Part shown: positions 45,301 through 54,584 of the stretch, piece after piece
Layout: each line of letters starts with the position of its first letter
Numbering within the stretch: the stretch's first letter is position 1
NCBI RefSeq assembly: GCF_006715225.1
Contig: NZ_VFMU01000001.1
Location: forward strand, 3,720,001-3,784,000
Reading direction: 5' to 3'
DNA from: Arthrobacter sp. SLBN-112
GTDB lineage: Bacteria; Actinomycetota; Actinomycetes; Actinomycetales; Micrococcaceae
DNA length: 64,000 nucleotides
The notes under the pieces: generated by a model
Seen by the model: only the letters and a program-made list of their open reading frames with translations
Told to the model about the DNA's origin: nothing
Database searches by the model: none
Program-made: the position numbers and the translations under genes

Positions 45301-46635
45301 TCAGTGGTTGCTGCTGACTCCGAGCGGGCGGCCCTTGGTTTCCTTGGCCAGGACAACGCCCACCGCCGAAATCACGCAGAGGACCATGATGTAGATGCCG
45401 ATGGAACCGGTCCACTTGGTCGACTGCAGCAGGGTCTCAGCAATGGTGGCGGCGAAGGCCCCGCCCAGGATGGCACCAAAGGCGTATCCGATGGAGATGC
45501 CCGAGTAGCGGACTTCTGCAGGGAACATTTCGGCATACATGGCGGACATGGGTCCGTAGGACAGGCCCAGGCCAATGGTCAGGACGAACAGTGCAACACC
45601 GTAAAGCAGGATGTTCTTGGTGTCGATGAGCGCGAACATCGGAATCATCCAGGCGAAGACGATGGCGTAGCCGGTCAGGAAGGTCTTCACGCGCCCGATC
45701 CGGTCCGAGAGCCAGCCACCCACCAGGGTGAAGATCAGCCAGCCAAAGGACGCCAGCGTGGTGGCCAGGAGGATCTGGGGGGTGGGCATCTTTAGGGTCT
45801 TGGTCGCGTAGGAGATGAAGAATGCGATCAGCAGGTAGCCTGCGGCATTGTTGCCGATGAAGATCATGGTGGAGTACAGGACGGGCAGCTTGTGGTTCCG
45901 GATCAGCTCGCCCAGCGGCGCCTTGCTTTCCTTCTTCCGCAGGGCCATCTCCTGGAAGACCGGGCTCTCGGCCACTGCGCGGCGGATCAGGTAGCCCACC
46001 ACGATCAGGACGATGGACAGCAGGAACGGCACCCGCCAGCCCCAGGCGGCGAAGTCTTCCTTGGACATGCTGGTATTCAGGAAGAACAGCAGCCCGGTGG
46101 CCAGGATCATGCCCACGGGTACGCCGATCTGCGGGTAGGCACCGAACAGGCCACGGCGGCCGATCGGCGCATGCTCCACGGCCATCAGGGCGGCACCGCC
46201 CCATTCACCGCCGGCTGAGAAGCCCTGGATGACGCGCAGCAGGATCAGGAGCACGGGAGCCCACGCGCCGATCTGCGCATACGTGGGGAGCATGCCGATC
46301 AGGGCTGTCGCGGCGCCCATCATGACCAGGGTGAAGACCAGCATCGCCTTCCGTCCCAGGCGGTCGCCCAGATGGCCGGCGATGACGGCGCCAAGGGGGC
46401 GGAACAGGAAGCTGATGCCGATGAGGGCAAAGGAGAGGATCTGCGCCAGGCCCGGGTTGGAATCGTTCAGCGGCGCCAGGAACAGCGGTGACAACAGCGT
46501 TGCGGTCAGCTGGGCAAAGATGAAGAAGTCGTACCACTCGATGGTGGTTCCGACGAGGGTGCCGGCGAGGACCTTGCGTTCCTCCCGCCGGCTGCTGGGA
46601 CCGGCGGGGGTATCCACCTTGGAAGGTGTGGTCAT
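45301..46635 (-). CDS. MHS-family MFS transporter (metabolite:H+ symporter)
   Basis: 444 aa, 12 TM. The MHS signature begins VGTTIEWYDFFIFAQLTATLL and the loop motif is GHLGDRLGRKAML. Relatives (ShiA, KgtP, ProP) import organic acids, shikimate or compatible solutes. The ATG at 46635 has TGGAG 6 nt upstream and is preferred to the ATG at 46653. It is divergent from an iclR gene, which probably regulates it. Confidence 0.92.
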   Translation of the reverse strand: MTTPSKVDTPAGPSSRREERKVLAGTLVGTTIEWYDFFIFAQLTATLLSPLFLAPLNDSNPGLAQILSFALIGISFLFRPLGAVIAGHLGDRLGRKAMLVFTLVMMGAATALIGMLPTYAQIGAWAPVLLILLRVIQGFSAGGEWGGAALMAVEHAPIGRRGLFGAYPQIGVPVGMILATGLLFFLNTSMSKEDFAAWGWRVPFLLSIVLIVVGYLIRRAVAESPVFQEMALRKKESKAPLGELIRNHKLPVLYSTMIFIGNNAAGYLLIAFFISYATKTLKMPTPQILLATTLASFGWLIFTLVGGWLSDRIGRVKTFLTGYAIVFAWMIPMFALIDTKNILLYGVALFVLTIGLGLSYGPMSAMYAEMFPAEVRYSGISIGYAFGAILGGAFAATIAETLLQSTKWTGSIGIYIMVLCVISAVGVVLAKETKGRPLGVSSNH

Positions 46636-46775
46636 TGAAACTCCATTGTTCATTGGGCAGCAGTGCCGCCCGGACGCCTTCAGAATTACCGACAGAACGG
46701 TCAGTTAGTTAGTAGAGTACTACGGATTTGTGATGCGGGACACGGGGTGGGGAAATTTCTACCCGGTATTTCAGA

Positions 46776-46815
46776 AGAACTAGATGTTCTATATTCGAAC
46801 GCTCAGTTCGTATAG
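46776..46815. promoter_or_regulatory. Paired inverted repeats in the MHS/iclR intergenic region
   Basis: Two adjacent palindromes: AGAAC-N5-GTTCT (46776-46790), and CTATA-TT-CGAAC-N5-GTTCG-TATAG (46789-46815). They sit in the AT-richer 253-bp gap between the divergent transporter and regulator genes, a typical IclR operator location. Confidence 0.45.
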
Positions 46816-46888
46816 AGGACAATACCTCGCACTAGCTGATGAGACAAGAGTCACGGCATGCTGTGCGTTGCCACCTAGGATGGATTTC

Positions 46889-47620
46889 ATGACACCTCCA
46901 GCAGCCGCAGCCCGGACGGTGGCGCCGCAGGCTTCGCCGTCCCAGACCCTTTCGCGCGGCATCCGCGCCCTTGAGATCCTGGCCGCTGCCCCGGGTCCGC
47001 TGACCATCGCTGAACTGGCCGACGCGATGGGCGTCCACCGGTCGGTGGCCTACCGGATCCTGCGTACCCTGGAAGACCATTCCCTCCTGGTGCGTGATGA
47101 CGCCGGACGCGTCCAGCCCGGCCCCGGCCTGGCAGTCCTGGCACGCGGCGTGTCACGCAACCTGCAGAGCGCCGCCCTGCCGGAGCTCACCCAGCTGGCA
47201 AACTCGTTGGACATGACGGCGTTCGTGGCGGTGTGGGACCACCATGACTGCATTACCCTGGTCACGGTTGAGCCCCGGCATTCGGGGGCCACCGTGGCCC
47301 AGCACCCAGGTACGCGGCACCCCATTAACGCCGGCGCGCCCGGCATCGCCATCCAGTCCGCCCTTTCCGAGGCGGAGTGGGACCGGTTGGAAACGGGCAT
47401 CCCATACCGGCCGGAGGCGGCGGAAGCGCGGCGGAAGGGCTACTCGGCCAGCCACGATGAGGTCATCGCCGGGGTCTCCTCACTGGCAGCCCCTGTCCGG
47501 GTGCCTGGTGGGCGTCCGGCAGCACTCGCCGTCGTCTATATCCGTTCCGCCCATGATCCCGAAGCGGTGGGGGCGGCCATCGCCGAAAGCGCGGCCAGGA
47601 TAGAGCGGCAACTGGCCTGA
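46889..47620 (+). CDS. IclR-family transcriptional regulator
   Basis: 243 aa. N-terminal winged helix (about 19-80; LTIAELADAMGVHRSVAYRILRTLEDHSLLVRD) and a C-terminal ligand-binding GAF-like domain (about 90-240; HPINAGAPGIAIQSAL). ATG at 46889. TAGGAT ends 7 nt upstream, predicting a leaderless mRNA; an in-frame ATG at 46880 overlaps that hexamer and is less likely. Divergent from the MHS transporter, its probable target. The effector is probably the transported acid or a catabolite. Confidence 0.92.
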   Translation: MTPPAAAARTVAPQASPSQTLSRGIRALEILAAAPGPLTIAELADAMGVHRSVAYRILRTLEDHSLLVRDDAGRVQPGPGLAVLARGVSRNLQSAALPELTQLANSLDMTAFVAVWDHHDCITLVTVEPRHSGATVAQHPGTRHPINAGAPGIAIQSALSEAEWDRLETGIPYRPEAAEARRKGYSASHDEVIAGVSSLAAPVRVPGGRPAALAVVYIRSAHDPEAVGAAIAESAARIERQLA

Positions 47621-47656
47621 CAGCGAAGGAGGCCGGCGGGCCGGGGAGGTGGCCTG

Positions 47657-48994
47657 TCAGCCCCGCCGGTGGATGATGACGGCGGCTCCCGCACCAAGCA
47701 GCGCCAGCGCCGCCGCAGCGCAGACCGGGACAAGGAACGCGGCCGAGGACCCGTGATGCTGGGCCAGCTGTCCGCCGACAGAGGAACCGATGGCCGTTCC
47801 GGCGACAATGCCGCTGGCCAGTCCGGTCATGACCGTGCCAAGCCGGCCGGCCGGAGCCAGCTTTCCGCCCACCGCGAAGACGGTGACCATGACCGGACCC
47901 ACCGGTAGCCCGAGAGCCAGCAGGACCGCCGCCATCGAGGGCAGTGATGCCGGCAGCAGCAGCAGGACCGCAAGCCCCGCCATCAGGACCGCGCAAAGCA
48001 CCCAGCGCAGTGCCAGGCCGGCACGCCGCGGCCAGTAGGCAACCGAGAGCGCCGCCGCTGCGGAACTGAGGCCCATGACGGCATACAGCAGGCCGGCTAT
48101 TTCGGCGCCGGCGAGCCGGGCGGAGAAGGCGCTGAGGGCGGCCTGGGTGGAACCAAAGAAAGTCCCCATGCAGACCATGGCAACAACAGGCAGGGCCACT
48201 GCCCAGGGCAGCTTGGCGGCAGGTGCAGCACCCTTGCCCTTCCTGCCGCCCCGGCGCCGAGTGGCAGGCACGGCGTGATGCGTGGGGTGGATTGCGAAGG
48301 CAGGGACAAGCGTAATGGTCATGGCCGCCGCCAATGCCAGCGGAAGCCAGGGCGCCACGAGGCTGGCCAGGATGCCCACCAGGGCCGGTCCAAGGACAAA
48401 TGTCACTTCGTCGGCCGTGCTCTCGTAGGAAAGGGCGGTATCCAAGTCACGGGCAGCGCCGGCAGGCGGTGCCGAGGGGCCTGTGGTGTCCGTTGTCAAC
48501 GCCATCCATCTGACCCGGGCCAGGGGGCCCACTTGGGGGCAGGTGGCTCCGGCAGCAAAGGCAGCCGCCAGGACGGCCGGCGGGAAATCCCCCGCCCCGG
48601 TGGCGTTTGCGGCGAGGACCAGGGCCAGTACTGCCACGGTGTTGAGCACCGCCGACAGCAGCAGGACGGGGCGCTGCCCCCGCCTGTCTGCCAGGGATCC
48701 AAGCACCGGAGCTCCCAGTGCAGAGCCAATGCCCACGGCTCCCGCTGCAGCGCCACCGGCGGCAAACGAGCCGCTCACCGAGGTGACCAGGGTAAGGGTG
48801 CCCATGGCCAGCATGGCCAGGGGAAGCCGCGCAAAGAGTCCAAGCGGGATGAAGCTTCTGCCGGCAAGCTGCGGCAGCCGGGAGAACCGTCCCCTTGCTG
48901 CCCGTTCCGCCGGGGCCGGGCCAGCGCCTTCCCGCCCTGTGACGGCGGGGGAAGGAGTGTTGCGGGTGGTTGAAGGAGTAGTTTGAGGTGTCAA
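47657..48994 (-). CDS. MFS transporter
   Basis: 445 aa with about 12 TM helices. The Ala/Leu-rich body, GSLADRRGQRPVLLLSAVLN after TM2 and the long basic central loop (ATRRRGGRKGKGAAPAAKLPW) fit a drug/metabolite exporter of the MFS. The N-terminal 40 residues are hydrophilic. The only usable upstream start is TTG at 48994, which lacks a strong Shine-Dalgarno, so the start is uncertain. Convergent with iclR (36 bp between stops). Substrate unknown. Confidence 0.85.
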   Translation of the reverse strand: MTPQTTPSTTRNTPSPAVTGREGAGPAPAERAARGRFSRLPQLAGRSFIPLGLFARLPLAMLAMGTLTLVTSVSGSFAAGGAAAGAVGIGSALGAPVLGSLADRRGQRPVLLLSAVLNTVAVLALVLAANATGAGDFPPAVLAAAFAAGATCPQVGPLARVRWMALTTDTTGPSAPPAGAARDLDTALSYESTADEVTFVLGPALVGILASLVAPWLPLALAAAMTITLVPAFAIHPTHHAVPATRRRGGRKGKGAAPAAKLPWAVALPVVAMVCMGTFFGSTQAALSAFSARLAGAEIAGLLYAVMGLSSAAAALSVAYWPRRAGLALRWVLCAVLMAGLAVLLLLPASLPSMAAVLLALGLPVGPVMVTVFAVGGKLAPAGRLGTVMTGLASGIVAGTAIGSSVGGQLAQHHGSSAAFLVPVCAAAALALLGAGAAVIIHRRG

Positions 48995-49076
48995 TTCCGG
49001 GCTCGTTCAGTAGGTGCGCATCGTCCCTCCTCCCGATGCGCGCAACCCGGTAACGGGCTCCATTATATCGGCCGGG

Positions 49077-52000
49077 TCAGAGGAGGGCGTCCAGGCTTTC
49101 GGAGATCCGCAGCGTGGAGCCGTTCCGGCTCTTGAGCACCTGCAACTGGGTACCGATGCGCTGTTTCATCTCCGCAACATGGCTGACCAGACCCACCACC
49201 CTGCCGCCGTCGCGGAGCCCTTCAATGGCATCCATGACCTGCTCCAGGGATTGTTCGTCCAGGCTTCCGAAGCCCTCATCCACGAACAGGGTCTCGATTT
49301 CCACCCCTCCGGCCTCCTGCTGGACCACGTCCGCGAGCCCCAAGGCCAACGAGAGCGATGCCATGAAGGACTCACCCCCGGACAGGGTGGCGGTGTCCCG
49401 CCGGAATCCCGTCCACTGGTCCACCACTTCAAGGCCCAGCCCCGACTTGGCGCCGCGGGCCGCCTTGGCGTCGGTGTGCTGAAGCAGGTAGCGGCCGTCA
49501 CTCATGGCCACCAGGCGCTCCGACGCGGCGAGGGCCACCTGTTCCAGCCGGGCGGCCAGGACATAGCTGTTCAGGCTCATCCGGTACGTGTTTTCGCCCC
49601 GGCCGGCCGCCGCGTCAGCCAATCCGGCCAGCATTTGTGCCCGCTCTGCCGGCTCCCGGGACGAACGGACCAGGTCATGGTATTCGGCGGTGATGGATTC
49701 CAGGGATTCCAGGCAGTGTGTTGCGAGGCCGGCGGCCAGGTCCGCTTCCCGCGCGGCGTTCTGGGCAGCAGCGGCCTCAAGGCGCAGCGCTGCCAGCTGT
49801 TCCTCGTCCGCCAGGAAGCCGTCCGCGGCCTCTGCCAGGGCGAGCACGATGTCCTCGGACTCGAACAGTCCGGCCACGCGCGCCGCTTCATCCTGGGCTG
49901 CACGGATGGCAGCCTCCAGGGCTGCCGCTTCAGCCGCTCCGAGGAGCTGGCCGCGGACATCGCTGGCCGTGGCAAAGCCCGCAGCCGGCAGTGCCAGCTC
50001 CAAATGTTCCTGCACTTCGGCGGACCGAAGGCGCGCCGCATCCAGCCGCACCTGCGCTTCAACGGCCTTGTCCAGGACCGCCACGGCCTCCTCGAGCGCG
50101 CGCAGCCGACGGTTCAGGCTGCGGTGGTGGCCCCGCAGGCCGGCGAGCGCCTTGTCCAGCGCTGCGGCCTGTTCCGCCACGTCGGCAAGGGACACGGCGG
50201 TCTGCGACAGCTCTGCCTCCGTTTCAGACAGCGTGGCAAGCGCCTGCCCGATGTTGGCGTCCAGCGCTTCCAACCGTTGCCGCCTGTCCTGCAGCTCGTC
50301 CGCGGCCTGCTCTGCATCAGCCGCAGCAGCCAGTGCGGCATCGGCACCGGAACGTGCCTCCTCCACCGGAGTGGTCCCGCCCTGGCCGGCAAGGACGGCC
50401 ACTGCCTGCTCCGCCTCGGCAAGATCAGCGGCAACCAGGGCGTGAGCTGCCTCTGCGGCCTCGTAGGCGCCGTGGGCCTCCTCCTCGGCCTGCGCAAGGC
50501 CCCGGCCCGCATTGCCACCGTCTGCAGGACGGGGATGCTTCCCGCTTCCGCAGACGGGACAGGGCTCCCCGCCCACCAGCTTGGCAGCCAACTCCGATGC
50601 CGCGTTGGCCAGACGCATCTCCCGCAGGTCCAGCCACTGGCGTTTGGCCTCCAGCAGTATCTCCCGCGAATCGTCGTGGCGGATCCTGGCCAGGTCCCTG
50701 CGCCGGACAGCTTTTTCATACCTCCGGACGACGTCCAGCAGCTCGGCAGCCGCTGCAGCTTCCTTCCGGCGCAGGGCCGCCTCGATGGAACGGGATTCCA
50801 GCTGGTCCATGCCCTCGGCCAGCGTTGCCCGCTGCTCCTGCAGCTCGTCCGCCCGCCTGCCCAGGGTTCCGATGGCCAGCCGGAGCTCTTCCTCCCGGCC
50901 GGCCAGGGTGCGGTGCCGGGCCTGAAGGTCCTGGAGCCTGTCCTCGTCCGGCAGCCGCGCTTCGACGACGGCCAGCAGTGACCGCAGGCGGCTAAGTTCG
51001 TCCGCTGCCCCGGAGAGGCTTCCACGGGTGGCCCCCGTTTCCGGGTCTGGTGTATCCGGGCCGGCCGGATCCGGGCCACCTGTTTCCCATCCACGTGTTT
51101 CCAGGCGCAGCTGGGCCAGCTCGCCGTCGTCCCCGGCTGCCATGCGGAGCAACGTCATGGCAGATTCGGCAGCGGCAGCCGCGCTGCGGACCTTGGCAGC
51201 GGCCGCATCCACGGCCTGCAGTTGCCCCTGGAGGACCTCGGCCTGGCGGTGCCGGGCGAGGCGGCTGGAGAGCTCTTCCTGGCGTGCGGCGCCTTCCTCC
51301 ACGGCGTTTCGCCGTGCCGTGGCCGCCTGCAGTTTCCGGTGCCGCTCATGCCGCGCGGCTTCCCGGTCCACAGCGCTGCGTCGGTCCTGGCTGACGGCCG
51401 CAGCAGCGGCGGCATGCCCGGTGAGTTCCGTCAGCCGGCCGGCAACGGAAGCCTTGAGCCAGTCAAGGCGGGCGGGAATGTCGTCCTCCGGCGGAGCCCC
51501 GGCGTCCGGAAGCTGGAGCGGAGCGGCCTCGGTGGCGGCACGCGAGGCGAGAAGGGCGAGCTGCCCGGAGAGCGTGGCCACGTCCTCCCGGGCAGCGGCG
51601 GCCTGCCGCGACAATTCCTGCTCCACCGCTTCGAAGCGCTGGGTGCCAAAAAGCTTCTGCAGCAGGTCCAGGCGGTCGGCAGCCTTGGAGCGGAGGAAGG
51701 CCGCGAAATCACCCTGCGGCAGCATTACCACCCGGGTGAACTGCTCGCGGTCCATGCCCAGCAGGGCCGTGATTTCCGCGCCCGCTTCGTCGTTGCGGGC
51801 CGACTTTTCCACCCAATCGCCGTCCACGCGCTCACGGAGCAGCGTCTTGGCCTGCTGGACCGTAAAGCCGTTTTTGCCCCGCGCGCTGGGCTTGTCCCAC
51901 GCCGGGGAGCGGGTCACCTCGAAACGGCGGCCCTGGGACGAGAATTCGCACGTCACGGCAGGTTCCTGCGCAGGTTCCGCGTGGTCGCTGCGCAACCGCT

Positions 52001-52190
52001 TGCCGTCCTGGCGGGCTCCGGGGACGGAACCGTACAGGGCAAAGCAGATGGCATCCAGCACGCTGGTCTTACCGGCACCGGTGGGCCCGTTTAGCAGGAA
52101 CAGGCCGTGGGCGCCGAGGCGGTCAAAGTCGATGTTCTCGGTCCCGGCGAAGGGACCGAAGCCGCAAATGCGCAGGTGGTGGATCCTCAC
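49077..52190 (-). CDS. sbcC: Nuclease SbcCD subunit C (SMC-like ATPase)
   Basis: 1037 aa, partner of SbcD in an ATP-dependent nuclease that opens DNA hairpins and processes breaks. Walker A GPTGAGKT at 35-42, two long Ala/Glu/Arg-rich coiled coils, zinc hook CPVC at 544-547, signature LSGGE at 936-940 and Walker B LFVDE at 968-972. The start is GTG at 52190, fixed by the GTGA overlap with the sbcD stop codon; the longer frame to 52463 runs back inside sbcD and is not coding. Confidence 0.95.
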   Translation of the reverse strand: MRIHHLRICGFGPFAGTENIDFDRLGAHGLFLLNGPTGAGKTSVLDAICFALYGSVPGARQDGKRLRSDHAEPAQEPAVTCEFSSQGRRFEVTRSPAWDKPSARGKNGFTVQQAKTLLRERVDGDWVEKSARNDEAGAEITALLGMDREQFTRVVMLPQGDFAAFLRSKAADRLDLLQKLFGTQRFEAVEQELSRQAAAAREDVATLSGQLALLASRAATEAAPLQLPDAGAPPEDDIPARLDWLKASVAGRLTELTGHAAAAAAVSQDRRSAVDREAARHERHRKLQAATARRNAVEEGAARQEELSSRLARHRQAEVLQGQLQAVDAAAAKVRSAAAAAESAMTLLRMAAGDDGELAQLRLETRGWETGGPDPAGPDTPDPETGATRGSLSGAADELSRLRSLLAVVEARLPDEDRLQDLQARHRTLAGREEELRLAIGTLGRRADELQEQRATLAEGMDQLESRSIEAALRRKEAAAAAELLDVVRRYEKAVRRRDLARIRHDDSREILLEAKRQWLDLREMRLANAASELAAKLVGGEPCPVCGSGKHPRPADGGNAGRGLAQAEEEAHGAYEAAEAAHALVAADLAEAEQAVAVLAGQGGTTPVEEARSGADAALAAAADAEQAADELQDRRQRLEALDANIGQALATLSETEAELSQTAVSLADVAEQAAALDKALAGLRGHHRSLNRRLRALEEAVAVLDKAVEAQVRLDAARLRSAEVQEHLELALPAAGFATASDVRGQLLGAAEAAALEAAIRAAQDEAARVAGLFESEDIVLALAEAADGFLADEEQLAALRLEAAAAQNAAREADLAAGLATHCLESLESITAEYHDLVRSSREPAERAQMLAGLADAAAGRGENTYRMSLNSYVLAARLEQVALAASERLVAMSDGRYLLQHTDAKAARGAKSGLGLEVVDQWTGFRRDTATLSGGESFMASLSLALGLADVVQQEAGGVEIETLFVDEGFGSLDEQSLEQVMDAIEGLRDGGRVVGLVSHVAEMKQRIGTQLQVLKSRNGSTLRISESLDALL

Positions 52191-53365
52191 CGTGACGCCT
52201 CCAGCAGCCTGACGTTCTCCAACGCGCCGGCGAGCGCGTTCTTTTCTGCCCGGTCCGCGCTGCGTCCCCGCACGTGTTCCAGGAATCCGCAGCACAGGGC
52301 GAGGTCGTCCGGCGCGCCGGCAAGCCTGCTGCTGTAGCTGGTCCGGGACGTGGCAGCCGCACCCTGCGGGTCGAAAGCCAGGACCAGGGTGTCCGGAAAC
52401 CTGGCGCGGAGCCGTTCCATGGCACGGGCGGGACGCTGGGGATCGGTCAATGTGATTTGGCAATAGGCAGTTTCAGCCCATGCGTGGCCGGGGTCCGCCA
52501 GGAGGTCCTCCAGGGTTCCGCGCAGCACTGCCAGGGGACGCGGGGCCTCCCACAGGACCTCCGTAACGGACGTGACACCCTCCGGACCAATATCCACCAG
52601 CCAGGCACCCTTTTGGTGGGTGGCCTCAGAGAAGGAATAGGCCAAAGGTGAACCGGAATACCGGACGGAACCGGACAGCTGCTGCCGCCCGTGCAGGTGG
52701 CCCAGTGCGGTGTAGCTGAAACCATCGAACAGGTCCAGCGGCACCGCGCCCACGCCGCCGATACTGAGGTCCCGTTCGCTGTCCGAACTGATGCCGCCGC
52801 TGGCGAAGGTGTGGGCCAGGACCACCGAGTGGATGGTGGCGGAAGCCGCGCGCCAGGCAATGTCCTCGCGGATCAGGCCGGTGGCTGCCCGGGTGACCTC
52901 GAAGTGGCTCGCCGTTTCAGCACCCAACTGTTCGGCAACCAGCCTGGGCTCAAGCCAGGGGATGCCGTAAAGCGCCAGGACGGCTTCCTTTCCCGCATCA
53001 TCCGTGCCCAGCGGCAGGAGCAGCGGGGCGGCGAGGTCCTCCACCCTGGTGCGCAGGTGCACTCCACCGCGTTCGAGCAGGCGGGAGGCGAAACCCAGGC
53101 GGATGGCGGAGTCATGGTTCCCGCTGGTGAGCACCACTTTGGCGCCCGCGGAAGTCAGGCGGACCAGTGCGTCGTCGAGCAGGTGGACCACGTCCACGCC
53201 CGGCAGCGCCCGGTCATAGACGTCGCCGGCGATCAGGACAACGTCCACGCCGTCCCGCTGGACCGCAGCGACCAGTTGGTCAACGAAAGCGCGCTGGGCG
53301 TCCAGCATGCCAACGCCGTGGAAGGAACGGCCCAGGTGCCAGTCCGAGGTGTGAAGTAACCGCAT
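52187..53365 (-). CDS. sbcD: Nuclease SbcCD subunit D (exonuclease)
   Basis: 392 aa Mre11-type metallophosphoesterase. Metal motifs are visible: HTSDWHLGRSFHG (5-17), GDVYDRALPG, SGNHDS and LGHLHGRQ. A capping/SbcC-binding domain occupies the C-terminal third. ATG at 53365. TAGCTT ends 6 nt upstream and AGGGAT sits between, so it may be leaderless or use a weak Shine-Dalgarno. Translationally coupled to sbcC. Confidence 0.95.
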   Translation of the reverse strand: MRLLHTSDWHLGRSFHGVGMLDAQRAFVDQLVAAVQRDGVDVVLIAGDVYDRALPGVDVVHLLDDALVRLTSAGAKVVLTSGNHDSAIRLGFASRLLERGGVHLRTRVEDLAAPLLLPLGTDDAGKEAVLALYGIPWLEPRLVAEQLGAETASHFEVTRAATGLIREDIAWRAASATIHSVVLAHTFASGGISSDSERDLSIGGVGAVPLDLFDGFSYTALGHLHGRQQLSGSVRYSGSPLAYSFSEATHQKGAWLVDIGPEGVTSVTEVLWEAPRPLAVLRGTLEDLLADPGHAWAETAYCQITLTDPQRPARAMERLRARFPDTLVLAFDPQGAAATSRTSYSSRLAGAPDDLALCCGFLEHVRGRSADRAEKNALAGALENVRLLEASR

Positions 53366-53422
53366 ATCCCTAAGCTATCGGCAACCACTGACACTCAAAG
53401 AAACCGCCGCGGCCGGCGCCGG

Positions 53423-54355
53423 TCAGGACCGTTTGCCTTCGAAGAATTCCTGGGCTTCACTCGCGCCGCCTGCCTTTTCCCGGCCGACGGCCGCTGCGGG
53501 AACGACACCGTCCGCTCCGTCACTTTCCAGGCCCCCGTTATCGGCGTCGTCGTCAACCTCGCCGTCGGATGCGTCGATGTCCCCGCCATCCCTAACGGGA
53601 GCAGCGGACACATCAAGGCCGGTGATGCGGAACACCAGCCCGGCGATGGCGGCGCCGGCCAGCGGCGCGACCAGGAATACCCACAGCTGCTCCACGGCCC
53701 AGCCGGAACTGAAGAGTGCGGACGCGAGCGCGCGGGCCGGGTTGTAGGGCAGGTTCCCCACCGACTGGCCCAGCTGCAGCAGGGCCGCGAAGGAAAGGCC
53801 GACGGCAACCGGCGCTGCGGTGCGGCTGCCGCCGGGGCGGCCGGCGCCAAGGAAGACAGCCACGATGATCGCGGCCCCCAGCAGTTCCAGGAGCACGGCT
53901 GCGGCGAGCGGCGCCTGGATGATGGAGTGTTGGCCGAAACCGGCGGTCACGGTATCGAAGGCGGTGCGGCTGTCGGCAATCCCGGGCAGGGTGCGCAGGA
54001 TCCCGAACAGGGCAAGCGCGCCCACCAGGGCTCCCACTATCTGCGCGGCGGCGTATGCTGCGGCGGCGCCGGCCCGGATGCGTCCGGCCAGGAGGTGCCC
54101 CAGGGTGATGGCCGGATTGAAATGGCCGCCGGAGATGTGTCCGAACGCGAGCATTGCCGCGGTGATGGCCAGTCCGGCAGCAAGGGCGGCCGGCACAGGG
54201 CTGGACTGCGGAATGCTGAAGAGCGGCACGCCCAGCCCGGCCACGGCCAGGAACAGACTGCCGAAGGCCTCGGCCGCCAGGCGGGGCAGCAGGGCTGTCC
54301 GCTCGGCCGCCATGGCGGGATGCAGTGCCTCGCTGGCGGGGACGGGGGTGCTCAT
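53423..54355 (-). CDS. Aquaporin (MIP family, AqpZ-like) with acidic tail
   Basis: 310 aa. Six TM helices and two NPA half-helices: GGHFNPAITLGH (NPA 80-82) and NLPYNPARALAS (NPA 205-207, Arg 208 of the selectivity filter). This suggests a water channel; glycerol facilitators usually have a different second motif. Unusual is a hydrophilic, Asp/Glu-rich C-terminal tail of about 55 residues (256-310). I chose the ATG at 54355; the longer frame is Arg/Gln-rich and covers the divergent gene's promoter. It starts 229 bp from the ADP-ribosylglycohydrolase gene. Confidence 0.9.
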   Translation of the reverse strand: MSTPVPASEALHPAMAAERTALLPRLAAEAFGSLFLAVAGLGVPLFSIPQSSPVPAALAAGLAITAAMLAFGHISGGHFNPAITLGHLLAGRIRAGAAAAYAAAQIVGALVGALALFGILRTLPGIADSRTAFDTVTAGFGQHSIIQAPLAAAVLLELLGAAIIVAVFLGAGRPGGSRTAAPVAVGLSFAALLQLGQSVGNLPYNPARALASALFSSGWAVEQLWVFLVAPLAGAAIAGLVFRITGLDVSAAPVRDGGDIDASDGEVDDDADNGGLESDGADGVVPAAAVGREKAGGASEAQEFFEGKRS

Positions 54356-54584
54356 GATGGGACCTTCGCTTCCTTTGGCCTGGTGCTTGCGTTGCCTGGT
54401 GTCCGGATGCTGCTGGTTCCGGTGCTTCCACCGGCCGGCAGGTGCGCGCGGGGCAACCCGTGAAGTATTCCAGCCCAGGCTGTGCGTTTGCTGGACGGCC
54501 GCTGTCCGCGGCGCCTTGCCAGGGAGGGAAGGGACGCCTCGAGGGGCCGCACCGGAACCGGTATCGGGACGGTAAATTTGCTGC

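Noticed and set aside
46784-46888. Earlier start for the IclR regulator at 46784
   Set aside because: The added 35 residues would be translated from the candidate operator and promoter, and are not HTH-like.
52191-52463. N-terminal extension of SbcC
   Set aside because: The extra 91 residues lie in another frame of sbcD and are Arg/Gly/Pro-rich; the GTGA overlap at 52187-52190 gives the natural start.
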